Assembly (NCBI GenBank): GCA_005879655.1
Contig: VBJK01000238.1
Location: 11,395-36,021 of the forward strand
Direction of reading: 5' to 3'
Length of the DNA stretch: 24,627 nt
Source of the DNA: Chloroflexota bacterium
Lineage (GTDB): Bacteria > Chloroflexota > Ktedonobacteria > Ktedonobacterales > Ktedonobacteraceae
This document shows, one piece after another, positions 7,059-13,645 of the stretch (positions are counted from its first letter, which is position 1; each line of letters begins with the position of its first letter). The notes beneath the pieces are model-generated. The model worked only from the letters and a program-made list of their open reading frames with translations, was not told where the DNA came from and ran no database searches. A program made the translations under genes and the position numbers.

Positions 7059-8369
7059 CTACTCGACAGAGCTTGAAACTGCCAGCAGCTGGTCCACGTT
7101 AGAGACTACACCACCAACGGCGTAGACCAATCCGTGCAGTTGCCAGAGGACCACACTACCAAGAGGAAAATGCCTCATATTCTCAGCAGAGCTTGCAACA
7201 ACATCAGAGCATGAGACAACAACACCCTTTGTGCCGTGTATGCTCTCCCTATAGGACTTGAAACAGCCAGGTGGGACAAAAATTGGCACTGTTCCATTGC
7301 TCAGGTTAATCTGTTGGAGCTGTGTGACAATCTCCGGTGGCAGGTTCGGTAATGAGAGGAAGAAGCTACGCAAATCCTCAAGGGTGGCTTTGCCCGTTGC
7401 ACTGACAATAGGGCTAGGAATTTTGGCGATGATCAGCTGTTTCCCCTCGCCGTTGGTGCCATTATAGGCAATGAGAAGACCGGCGGAGCTTGTAAGATCG
7501 TAGGTCGCGCCATCCAGATTGGCCGGTACCTGTACATTGCTATAGTTGTTCTTGCTCAGGTAGTTGCGAGCCTTCTTGGTATCGAAGGTGAAGGTGCCAT
7601 GGCCAGCGCCTATAACGCCAAATGTTGGCTCATTCATGATGCCCTGCGGTAAGGTGCTGGGCAACTGAATAGAGAAGTTGACCAGTTGAGCCGCCTGAGC
7701 CTGTGTGAGCTTCTGCTGCATCTTGAAGCTATTGGGCTGGTAACTCACTGTCCCCAGGTCGTTCAAGGTAGGCATGGTCGCGTTTTTCAGTTGAGACACA
7801 TCCTGTTTTGTGATCTGCACAACCTGGAACTGTTGAATGCGAAAAATGGAGAGAAACTGTTGTCCGGCGACAAACCAGTTACGTCGTAATTGATACCATT
7901 TGCGTGGTGCAAGTTTTCTTGGCTCGAAGACCTGCATGGTCGTTCTCTTTAGCAGTGACACGGATGGTACCTCCTTTCGTGTCGGTAATACGCTGGAAAC
8001 AGTCTGTTTGTCTCCAATATGCGCTACTGATTGTTCTACGGCAAGTACATTAGCAGGGTCCGTATGATGGTAGTCGTGCAGTAAGGGCGGGAGATATTCC
8101 TCGGCCAGTGTTGTCTGATAGACCATCTCGGTATCGTAGAGGAGACGCTGGAAACGCGCAATTTCAGCAGGTTGTACAGCTGTATGTTCCTCTTGCTGAT
8201 AGACCTCATTAAGTTCCAGAATCATACGTTCCAAAGCGGGATCGTGTCCGGCTTCATGCAGTATGAGCGCGAGCGTCTCTATATCGCCACTTTCCATGGC
8301 ACACGTATAGCGGTGTAATGCCTGCAAACGTGAGGTTAGTTGTTCTTTTTCCTGCTGTTGCTCACTCAT
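7059..8369 (-). CDS. Anti-sigma-factor-like protein coupled to ECF sigma (436 aa)
   Basis: The ATG at 8369 overlaps the sigma-factor stop (ATGA), the arrangement of a sigma/regulator pair. Residues about 15-65 (HRYTCAMESGDIETLALILHEAG then DPALERMILELNEVY) are helical and resemble the N-terminal regulatory part found next to ECF sigma genes in Chloroflexota. Residues about 165-436 form a beta-rich domain of the DUF4367-like kind (VNFSIQLPSTLPQGI, FTFDTKKARNYL, GSVVLWQLHGLVYAVGG). I see no convincing transmembrane helix between the two parts; only the short FVAGQQFLSIF remains where homologous designs have an anchor. Its 3' end is tandemly duplicated beyond the stop. Function as anti-sigma factor is inferred from context. 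Confidence 0.7.
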   Translation of the reverse strand: MSEQQQEKEQLTSRLQALHRYTCAMESGDIETLALILHEAGHDPALERMILELNEVYQQEEHTAVQPAEIARFQRLLYDTEMVYQTTLAEEYLPPLLHDYHHTDPANVLAVEQSVAHIGDKQTVSSVLPTRKEVPSVSLLKRTTMQVFEPRKLAPRKWYQLRRNWFVAGQQFLSIFRIQQFQVVQITKQDVSQLKNATMPTLNDLGTVSYQPNSFKMQQKLTQAQAAQLVNFSIQLPSTLPQGIMNEPTFGVIGAGHGTFTFDTKKARNYLSKNNYSNVQVPANLDGATYDLTSSAGLLIAYNGTNGEGKQLIIAKIPSPIVSATGKATLEDLRSFFLSLPNLPPEIVTQLQQINLSNGTVPIFVPPGCFKSYRESIHGTKGVVVSCSDVVASSAENMRHFPLGSVVLWQLHGLVYAVGGVVSNVDQLLAVSSSVE

Positions 8370-9058
8370 GGTTTGCTCCTCCCAGTAGTTGTTTGCCCTG
8401 CACGCTGAGACTCTGTGCTATCCGAGTCCTGCTGCAACTTATGCCAGGCCGAGCGTAGTCGGCTCAATGCGCGATGCAGCCTTACACGTGCGGCCACCGG
8501 GGTAATGCCTAGTTCTTTTGCCAATGCCTCTCGTTCAAACTCCAGGAGAAACGCCAGTCGTAGCACTTGCTGATCCTCTGGTGAGACCAGGGACAGCATG
8601 ATGGTAGCCTGCTCTTGCGCCACCAGCTCTTGTTCGGGTCCAGCTGCGGTATGCGCTGTCAACTGGTCAAAGAGTTCGTCTTCGCTTACTGGCTCTGATC
8701 TGGTTGCGCGCAGGGTGGCGGCGGACAGCTCGCGCTGTTGCCGTTTTGCTAGCTCCACCTTCTTACGTTTGATGATATTCAGGGTGATCCCCAATAGCCA
8801 AGCCATCGCTTGCCGTGTGGGATCGAAGCGCTCGGCATGGTCAAGGGCTTCGACGACTACTTCCTGTAATACTTCTACTGCCATATTGGCTACTTCATGG
8901 CCTCTGGCAAGTCCCATGCGTTGCACGTAGGTGCGTACGTTACTGAGCAGGGGACCGGTGTTATCGGCAATGAAGTCGATGAGCTGGTGCCTGGGGGAGC
9001 AGGGTATCGCTGGTCTTGCTTGCCCCTGGTTATGGGCAATGTCAGGTTCCATCAGCAA
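8366..9058 (-). CDS. ECF-type sigma-70 factor (230 aa)
   Basis: Region 2 is seen at about residues 55-100 (VVVEALDHAERFDPTRQAMAWLLGITLNIIKRKK), and region 4 at about 155-205 (LSLVSPEDQQVLRLAFLLEFEREALAKELG then TPVAARVRLHRALSRLRSAW). This is the size and layout of an extracytoplasmic-function sigma factor. The start is probably TTG 9058, because AAGGGG stands 9 nt before it; ATG 9052 is the alternative and lies further from that signal. The long polar tail (QQDSDSTESQRAGQTTTGRSKP) is outside the sigma domains. It is co-transcribed with the anti-sigma-like gene by a 4-nt overlap and divergent from the ferredoxin-like gene. Confidence 0.92.
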   Translation of the reverse strand: MLMEPDIAHNQGQARPAIPCSPRHQLIDFIADNTGPLLSNVRTYVQRMGLARGHEVANMAVEVLQEVVVEALDHAERFDPTRQAMAWLLGITLNIIKRKKVELAKRQQRELSAATLRATRSEPVSEDELFDQLTAHTAAGPEQELVAQEQATIMLSLVSPEDQQVLRLAFLLEFEREALAKELGITPVAARVRLHRALSRLRSAWHKLQQDSDSTESQRAGQTTTGRSKP

Positions 9059-9155
9059 GGTGTTCTGCCCCTTATGAAATAGTGCTAAGAGTGTTCATAT
9101 GGATATATTCAGATTTGGGGGGGGATTTGTTACAGGGTTCCATGCAGCATCAACA

Positions 9156-9184
9156 TTGACGCTCCACACCTTCTATGCTATATT
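9156..9184 (+). promoter_or_regulatory. Sigma-70 promoter of the ferredoxin-like gene
   Basis: TTGACG (9156-9161) and TATATT (9179-9184) are separated by 17 nt, giving a start near 9191 and a leader of about 87 nt. On the opposite strand GGAACCCTGTAAC (near 9131-9143) resembles an ECF -35 element, which could mean the sigma gene controls itself, but no clear -10 partner is visible. Confidence 0.7.
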
Positions 9185-9277
9185 CTGACCAGCAATAATC
9201 CCAGTGTGCCACCTACTTGCCACACACCACAGCTCATTATTTATTTAACCAAAAAACCTTCACGGAGGAATAAAGTC

Positions 9278-9583
9278 GTGCCAGTTGTTACATATGTACG
9301 TGAGAATGTACAGGTTGAAGTACCAGAAGGCGACACCGTACGGTATCCCGCGCTAGAAAATGACGTTTCAGTGTATTGTGGCCTGGACAAAATTCTCAAT
9401 TGTCATGGGAATGGTTTCTGCGGCACCGATCGTGTTGCCGTCTCGCCGTCCTCCAATACCAATCCTCTCACATTCATGGAGAAGTTCTGGCTGCGTCAGG
9501 ACCTGAAAAAGAATCCAAACATGCGTCTCGCCTGCCAGGTACAAATCTTCGGCGATGTCACCGTCGAAACACGGTGCAAATAA
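9278..9583 (+). CDS. [2Fe-2S] ferredoxin-like protein with Asp at one cluster position (101 aa)
   Basis: The start is GTG 9278, set by GGAGG at 9264-9268; an in-frame ATG at 9206 lacks such a signal. The protein starts with strands (PVVTYVRENVQVEVPEGDTV) like plant/adrenodoxin-type ferredoxins, followed by a cluster loop NCHGNGFCGTDRV and a later RLACQ with GDVTVET. Canonical cluster spacing is C-x5-C-x2-C then about 37 residues to the fourth Cys. Here the third ligand position is Asp (CGTD). Another Cys (VYCG) lies nine residues before the loop and could substitute. It may carry an atypical cluster or none. Electron transfer is therefore a family-based guess. It is monocistronic, ending in a perfect inverted repeat. 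Confidence 0.75.
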   Translation: MPVVTYVRENVQVEVPEGDTVRYPALENDVSVYCGLDKILNCHGNGFCGTDRVAVSPSSNTNPLTFMEKFWLRQDLKKNPNMRLACQVQIFGDVTVETRCK

Positions 9584-9584
9584 C

Positions 9585-9677
9585 ATGACGGCGAAGTGAA
9601 GCAGAATAGTGCAAGGTGTCAGAGAGGATTGCGCCCTCTCTGACACCTTGCACTATTCTGCTTCACTTCGCCGTCAT
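9585..9677. terminator. Perfect 43-bp inverted repeat between convergent genes
   Basis: Arms 9585-9627 and 9635-9677 are perfectly complementary around a 7-nt loop (ATTGCGC). It begins 1 nt after the ferredoxin-like stop and ends 4 nt before the zinc-ribbon gene stop, so it can terminate both transcripts. A long U-run is missing; only TTTA or TTAT flanks are seen. The length and perfection exceed what termination needs. Confidence 0.8.
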
Positions 9678-9681
9678 TTAA

Positions 9682-10653
9682 CTACTGCACAACAAAGAAC
9701 AGTGTTTGTGCCAGCTGATCACCGTTTTTGTCATTCCACCAGATCTCTACTTTGCCAGCTGTTGGTGTTACGTACCTCATCTGGGTCGAGCCATTCTTAT
9801 TGGACGAGCCAGCGGCAATAGGATCACTTATAATGGTCGTAAAGAGATTGTTATTGGTGTACCACTTAATGATCACTTTGCCATTGCTATTAGGCGTGGC
9901 AATAGCGTAGGTGAGATAGAAAAGCTCATTCACCTGAAAGTGGTTTGTCACCTCACGAGCGACACCCGTTTGGGGATCAATATTAAGCGTGAGAGCAGCA
10001 GACGGAATAATATCCGCTGCGGGTGCCTGTCCTCTCAAATTCTGTTGCGGGGCAACAAAATTCGGTACAGCAGTGGGCTGGATACTCTGAGGAACAATAA
10101 TACCAGTTGCAACCAGCATACGATGCGTCCAACCACTTGTGTTGGCAAGGTATCCCGCAGCAGCACATACCAGCAGACTAACGATGATCACGCTTAGCAA
10201 ACCGCTAATGGCACGATATTTAGGAATAATAGCTCTGGGCTTAGTATACATAGGAGGAACATAAATCATGCCTCCATCAGCCTCTGGCAAGGCAGGCAAC
10301 ATCTGGTTAATCATTTGTAGCGGTATCATCTGTGTTGGATTAGCCGCTAAAGCAGTTTGCAGTTGCATTCCACTCTGATAAGGCACCAGTAACATCCCCT
10401 GTTGTTGTTCAGGTGAGGGCTGTTGTGGTGGGGCCTGCTGTACGGGACTGTGTTCCCATAATTGTGGTGGAACTTGTTGTGCGAACGGGGCTACTGGTTG
10501 TGGCAAAGATTGCTCAGCCTGCGGCTGTAGTGGCTGCCCGGCACTCCCCGCCAGGTTATTTTGCTCTTTTCCCCGTGACGGGGGAGGTGCTCCACAGGTG
10601 GGGCAGCGCGCACCATTTTCTGACAGTGCAGTCTGACAATAGGAACAAAACAT
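9682..10653 (-). CDS. Zinc-ribbon, Pro/Gln-rich single-pass membrane protein (323 aa)
   Basis: The N-terminus holds a zinc ribbon with CxxC at residues 3-6 and CxxC at 17-20 (MFCSYC, CPTCGAPPP). Residues 25-90 are low-complexity Pro/Gln. One transmembrane helix spans about 149-170 (ISGLLSVIIVSLLVCAAAGYL). The remaining ~150 residues are outside, ending in a beta-rich domain (VIIKWYTNNNLF and VEIWWNDKNGDQLAQTLFFV). The architecture suggests a surface protein with a cytoplasmic zinc-ribbon sensor or assembly tag; no enzymatic motif is visible. The ATG is preceded by AAAGGTAGGCGA. Its upstream region holds reRNA-like hairpins. Confidence 0.82.
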   Translation of the reverse strand: MFCSYCQTALSENGARCPTCGAPPPSRGKEQNNLAGSAGQPLQPQAEQSLPQPVAPFAQQVPPQLWEHSPVQQAPPQQPSPEQQQGMLLVPYQSGMQLQTALAANPTQMIPLQMINQMLPALPEADGGMIYVPPMYTKPRAIIPKYRAISGLLSVIIVSLLVCAAAGYLANTSGWTHRMLVATGIIVPQSIQPTAVPNFVAPQQNLRGQAPAADIIPSAALTLNIDPQTGVAREVTNHFQVNELFYLTYAIATPNSNGKVIIKWYTNNNLFTTIISDPIAAGSSNKNGSTQMRYVTPTAGKVEIWWNDKNGDQLAQTLFFVVQ

Positions 10654-10692
10654 TCTCTGATCGCCTACCTTTATCCAGGTGCGGCAAGAAAA

Positions 10693-10723
10693 CCACGAGG
10701 TCTTTAGCCTCGTGGATGAACAC
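10693..10723 (+). mobile_element. IS200/IS605-type right-end/reRNA 3' hairpin, copy 1
   Basis: CCACGAGG (10693-10700), loop TCTTTAG and CCTCGTGG (10708-10715) form a perfect 8-bp hairpin followed by an 8-nt tail ending in CAC. The loop and tail geometry are identical to copy 2 at 10995-11025, while stem pairs differ in a compensatory way. A hairpin with a CTTTAG loop followed by a short tail ending in TTCAC-like sequence is, to my knowledge, typical for the right end of tnpB-bearing IS elements and the 3' end of their guide RNA scaffold. No tnpB is present. Confidence 0.5.
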
Positions 10724-10879
10724 CGCGCCTAGCTAAACAGTTCCTTTCGGAAAAATGCTCTGCTGGAATCAGCAGGTGGTGCGTATCGGTTGGCTGTTAC
10801 CACCAATCGAGTCCGACTTCATCTCGACAATGTTCACAAGGCTTTTTGCACATGGATCACCGAACTTTCCCCAGTCCTA

Positions 10880-11045
10880 CTTAAACCCAGGTGACAGAGC
10901 AACGGTCTGATGCGTCAACCGCAGGTGTCATGACCAAATGAACGGAGTTCCCATTTCTGGGGCTGAGTCTGGTGAACTTGGGCTTCCGAAGAAGCCACTG
11001 GGTCTTTAGCCCAGTGGGAGTTCACACTTATCGTACTGCCCTTTA
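10880..11045 (+). ncRNA. Possible tnpB-less reRNA (omega-RNA-like) remnant, copy 2
   Basis: The 3' landmark is the hairpin CCACTGGG (10995-11002), loop TCTTTAG, CCCAGTGG (11010-11017) and tail GAGTTCAC (11018-11025). Upstream, GGCTGAGTCTGGTGAACTTGG-like sequence resembles the scaffold region I associate with TnpB guide RNAs. If so, the guide would be the ~16-20 nt directly after 11025. The 5' limit is a guess. No ORF with TnpB motifs (CxxC zinc knuckle, DED residues) is found in 10654-11758 on either strand, so the element is a stand-alone or decayed copy. Confidence 0.4.
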
Positions 11046-11121
11046 CACACTAACATTGCCTTACCTTCTTAGCAAGTAATGACGCTGTCAGTAGGGCAAA
11101 ATGGCTATGTCTCGCTCATGT

Positions 11122-11157
11122 TCAAATTGTATAAACGTGTTTCATAATACAATTTGA
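11122..11157. promoter_or_regulatory. AT-rich 11-bp inverted repeat
   Basis: TCAAATTGTAT (11122-11132) and ATACAATTTGA (11147-11157) are perfectly complementary around 14 nt. It could be an operator or an IS end structure. No adjacent gene start makes a clear choice. Confidence 0.45.
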
Positions 11158-11298
11158 GGCTAGAAACCCGCCCTAAGCCGCTCTAGCTTCAGCTCTGCTG
11201 GCCAGACGAGTTTCTTGCTTGCAGCACTATGGAACAACACACTACACTATCTATGAAATGTCGTTATTCCTATGCCAGGTTTCCACTTTTTTACTATA

Positions 11299-11373
11299 TT
11301 AGTGCAGCAATAAGAGCAGGACTACTAGCAATATTAGCAGGATCACTAGCAATATCATCAGCGAAACCAACAT
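11299..11373 (-). CDS. Possible 24-residue hydrophobic peptide
   Basis: The reading frame from ATG 11373 encodes an almost pure Leu/Ile/Val helix (MLVSLMILLVILLILLVV...) ending in His, long enough to span a membrane. It overlaps the 3' end of the 27-residue ORF upstream in another frame and has no own ribosome-binding site. The underlying DNA consists of two 21-nt imperfect repeats (CTAGCAATATTAGCAGG type on the plus strand), so the composition may only reflect the repeat. Confidence 0.2.
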   Translation of the reverse strand: MLVSLMILLVILLILLVVLLLLLH

Positions 11374-11441
11374 TTTCCGGTAGCAACGACAACACCGATT
11401 GCAACACCTTTAGCTACCTTACTCATCGTTTCCATATCCAT
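11358..11441 (-). CDS. Possible 27-residue small protein
   Basis: ATG 11441 has a good ribosome-binding site (AAGAGGAGACAATT). The peptide MDMETMSKVAKGVAIGVVVA... begins like a leader and turns Gly/Val-rich. A single-nucleotide shift near the Lys codon (about 11375) would extend it with GFADDIASDPANIASSPALI..., a longer small protein, so it may be a frameshifted gene. Function unknown; the strong translation signal is the main support. Confidence 0.35.
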   Translation of the reverse strand: MDMETMSKVAKGVAIGVVVATGKCWFR

Positions 11442-11629
11442 AATTGTCTCCTCTTAAAGACTGAATAAGACAATACTAGTCAGTTAAAAGATATGCAGTA
11501 AGTAGCTGCACCATATTCTGCCTATTACCATAATATTACCATAACGCGAGAATTTTTGCCTGTTTACATGACATATGTGTAATATGTGGCATAGTGTGTG
11601 ACGTGCATGCTGAGATACATGATGCATCA

Positions 11630-11701
11630 CGTAGCAGCGCAATTCATTGCGCGAGGGACACAAAGATCGCCCGTAGCAGCGCAATTCATTGCGCGAGGGA
11701 C
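11630..11701. repeat. Two tandem 30-bp REP-like units (period 42)
   Basis: Identical 30-nt units occur at 11630-11659 and 11672-11701. Each holds GCGCAAT-TC-ATTGCGC, a perfect 7-bp hairpin, between GTAGCA and GAGGGAC. They lie 58 nt before the OHCU decarboxylase start. Units of this style (GTAGGGGCG...-like with central palindrome) are typical dispersed REP elements. Two copies are too few for a CRISPR array and the repeat is self-complementary over its core. Confidence 0.75.
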
Positions 11702-11758
11702 GTGATGATAAAATGGCCTTTAGAGCTATGTTCTTGTTATAGAGGTAAGGAGATTGCT

Positions 11759-12286
11759 ATGCAAACCCAACAACTCACGTTAGCGCAGATCAACGCCTTC
11801 GACCAACATCAATTCGTTTCTGCCTTGAGTTCCCTCTTTGAGGGGCCACCCTGGATCGTCACAGAGACCTGGCAGTTGCGCCCTTTTCTTAGTCGAGCAC
11901 ACTTCTATCAAGCATTGTGTGATGTTATGTATCAGGCCCCTGTCGAGCGAAAAATAGCGCTGCTGCAAGCGCATCCTGACCTCGTAGGACGCGCCGCCCT
12001 TGCTGGCACCCTCACCCCTGCATCGACCAGCGAGCAAGCGGTAGCCGGGCTAAACCGTCTGACAGCGGAGGAGATCGTGAACTTTCATCATCTGAACACA
12101 GCGTATCGGGACCGTTTTGGCTTCCCGTTCGTCATCTGTGCTCGCGAGAATAAAAAAGCCAGTATCCTCGCCGGTTTTGCCGCGCGCTTGCAACATACAC
12201 GCGATGAAGAAATTCCCATTGCACTGGCCGAAGTTGCTAAAATCTGCTCGTTTCGTCTGCATGATCTTGTGCAGGATATCGAGTAA
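11759..12286 (+). CDS. uraD: OHCU decarboxylase (175 aa)
   Basis: The protein decarboxylates 2-oxo-4-hydroxy-4-carboxy-5-ureidoimidazoline to S-allantoin, the third step of urate breakdown, in the cytoplasm. Family hallmarks are visible: a short helical N-terminus, LLQAHPDLVGRA (the HPDL motif with catalytic His), LT..S..EQ..AGLNRL, the LNTAYRDRFGFPFVICARENKK motif and a final EVAKICSFRLHDLV helix. Its length is normal for stand-alone UraD. The open frame reaches to 11594, but GGTAAGGAG directly before ATG 11759 fixes the start. The last 50 nt overlap the convergent membrane-protein gene. The urate oxidase and HIU hydrolase genes downstream complete the three-enzyme set. Confidence 0.93.
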   Translation: MQTQQLTLAQINAFDQHQFVSALSSLFEGPPWIVTETWQLRPFLSRAHFYQALCDVMYQAPVERKIALLQAHPDLVGRAALAGTLTPASTSEQAVAGLNRLTAEEIVNFHHLNTAYRDRFGFPFVICARENKKASILAGFAARLQHTRDEEIPIALAEVAKICSFRLHDLVQDIE

Positions 12287-13469
12287 TCTCAACGCTAGCT
12301 AAGTCAGTGGCGACCTGAATAACCCACTGCACGCCTTGCTCTACATTGCCAGTTACAGCGTCTCGTCGCCCTGCAAGTGCATAGCTTATTTTTGTTGCCA
12401 GATCATTGAGCAGAAAAGTTGCCTGCGGTTGCTGGAGCTGCTGGTCCGTCATGGCAACGAGTTGCTTCACGTCCTGATGGGCCTGCTGCAACCATACATT
12501 GATGGTCTCAATGGTCGTGATGATTTGTGAAATCTGTGTTCGCTCGGAAGGGGTGGTTCCTGCTGAGGAAAATAGACCATTGAGGTGCAGGAGCACGTGG
12601 TTGAGATAAGCTGGCGGATCTTGCTGTGCATCAATCTGGAGCAGTCCAATACTTACTGCTTTGCTTTCCAGTGACAACGCGTCAGGAGGAAGGATCGTAG
12701 GTAGCTCTTGCTGTGCATTGGAGGCACCAGCGAGATAATACAACAAAGCCATCAAGTCGTGTCTGATAAGTGTTATACTGCTTGTTCGATTGCCCTGCCA
12801 CGCGTCCCTCGCATTCGTAGCCTGGGCATAGGCTGCCTGTATATTGCGCGTGAGCCAGGGAATCAGACCTCCAGGCAGATGATATGCTTGCAGTTTGGGG
12901 TCAGACGCTAGCAAATGACGTAAGTGATCGCGAAAACTGTAGGTTTGTCCCGGCGGTACTTGCTGAGGAATAATTGCTTGATAACGCCAGTCCTCCGTGT
13001 TCAATGAAGGTGACAAGGGAGGAACCACGCTATTCTCTTCAGTCACCAGCAGTTGACTGGTGAAAGCAAGGAGGTTAGTGTGTTCAGGATTGTTGTAGAA
13101 AAGACTTCCCTCGTCTCCGTGGAGAGTGAGCGTTCCTAGCAGAAAGAGTGGATTCTCTGGGGCGTTCTGATCCGGCAGTAACCAAGCATAGTAGCTTTCG
13201 CCCGCAGCTGGAGGGCGCACTGGCGACACTTTGAGAGATACTTGATCCGCAATGCCCTGATTACTCGTATCACTCATTTGACCAGAACTGAGAAAATAGA
13301 GATACCCCGCAGTAGGCTTGGCTGCGGAACCTACGGGTAAACGTGCCCTCTCGGCAAAAATCAGGACCACTAGTATCACCACCAGTAGCGTCAAAAAAGT
13401 CCATAGGCGCACTGGTCGTTTTTCGGCTAGTGCAAAAACACGAGAGCCAATAGGGATTGGGGGTGGCAT
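12237..13469 (-). CDS. Membrane-anchored protein of unknown function (about 410 aa)
   Basis: The start is set at ATG 13469; a TTG at 13508 would add 13 residues encoded by a dispersed repeat and is unlikely. A single transmembrane helix (LWTFLTLLVVILVVLIF) near residues 22-40 is followed by a large outside domain. Residues about 60-130 (YLYFLSS..., ESYYAWLLPDQNAPENPLFLLGTLTLHGDEG) resemble the C-terminal domain of RskA-like anti-sigma factors, while the rest is helical (LLHLNGLFSSAG, INVWLQQAHQDVKQLVAMTDQQLQQ). I do not recognise a named family. It ends 50 nt inside the convergent uraD gene. It sits antisense between urate genes, so a role in that pathway is not evident. Confidence 0.7.
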   Translation of the reverse strand: MPPPIPIGSRVFALAEKRPVRLWTFLTLLVVILVVLIFAERARLPVGSAAKPTAGYLYFLSSGQMSDTSNQGIADQVSLKVSPVRPPAAGESYYAWLLPDQNAPENPLFLLGTLTLHGDEGSLFYNNPEHTNLLAFTSQLLVTEENSVVPPLSPSLNTEDWRYQAIIPQQVPPGQTYSFRDHLRHLLASDPKLQAYHLPGGLIPWLTRNIQAAYAQATNARDAWQGNRTSSITLIRHDLMALLYYLAGASNAQQELPTILPPDALSLESKAVSIGLLQIDAQQDPPAYLNHVLLHLNGLFSSAGTTPSERTQISQIITTIETINVWLQQAHQDVKQLVAMTDQQLQQPQATFLLNDLATKISYALAGRRDAVTGNVEQGVQWVIQVATDLASVEITRYPAQDHADETSRF

Positions 13470-13481
13470 TTGGCGAAGCCG

Positions 13482-13508
13482 CCCTGGCGGGGTTTGGGGT
13501 GTCCCCAA
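13482..13508. repeat. 27-bp dispersed repeat, shared with 21617-21643
   Basis: This 27-mer, with core GGCGGGGTTTGGGGTGTCC, is identical to 21617-21643 inside the larger palindromic element between allB and the TIR gene. It lies immediately upstream of the membrane-protein start and leaves that start without an obvious ribosome-binding site. Confidence 0.85.
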
Positions 13509-13565
13509 ATGCCCCCATTGCCCAAAGGGTTTTGGGATTGTGCACTAGAAACGGTTCAGATGAAC

Positions 13566-13595
13566 TTGACGGTTTATACTTAAAGTACGTATAAG
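13566..13595 (+). promoter_or_regulatory. Candidate distal promoter upstream of the urate oxidase operon
   Basis: TTGACG (13566-13571) and TATAAG (13590-13595) are 18 nt apart. A transcript from here would pass through the perfect palindrome at 13646-13710 before reaching the proximal promoter. The -10 also lies in a TTATAC/GTATAA palindrome. Confidence 0.35.
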
Positions 13596-13645
13596 ATTAT
13601 CAATCAGATGGCGTTGTGTTTGAACGATGAGCAATGAAAAATTCT

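Noticed and set aside
7059..7061. TAG as a pyrrolysine or selenocysteine codon
   Set aside because: TAG is not a selenocysteine codon, and nothing in the window suggests pyrrolysine machinery; a nonsense mutation after tandem duplication is simpler.
8598..8930. 110-codon plus-strand ORF inside the sigma factor gene
   Set aside because: Ser/Cys-rich antisense shadow of the sigma gene; no ribosome-binding site.
9706..10197. 163-codon plus-strand ORF inside the zinc-ribbon gene
   Set aside because: It is antisense to a gene with clear domains, has basic, Cys-rich shadow composition and no start signal.
11229..11468. Plus-strand 79-codon ORF
   Set aside because: No ribosome-binding site before its ATG, and its hydrophobic stretch reflects the 21-nt repeats. 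The minus strand has the better translation signal.
11630..11701. Possible CRISPR array
   Set aside because: Only two units with a 12-nt spacer, and the units are dyad-symmetric REP-like sequences; no cas genes nearby.
10654..11758. Intact IS element with transposase
   Set aside because: Neither strand shows an ORF with TnpA HuH/Tyr or TnpB motifs; only end-like hairpins remain.
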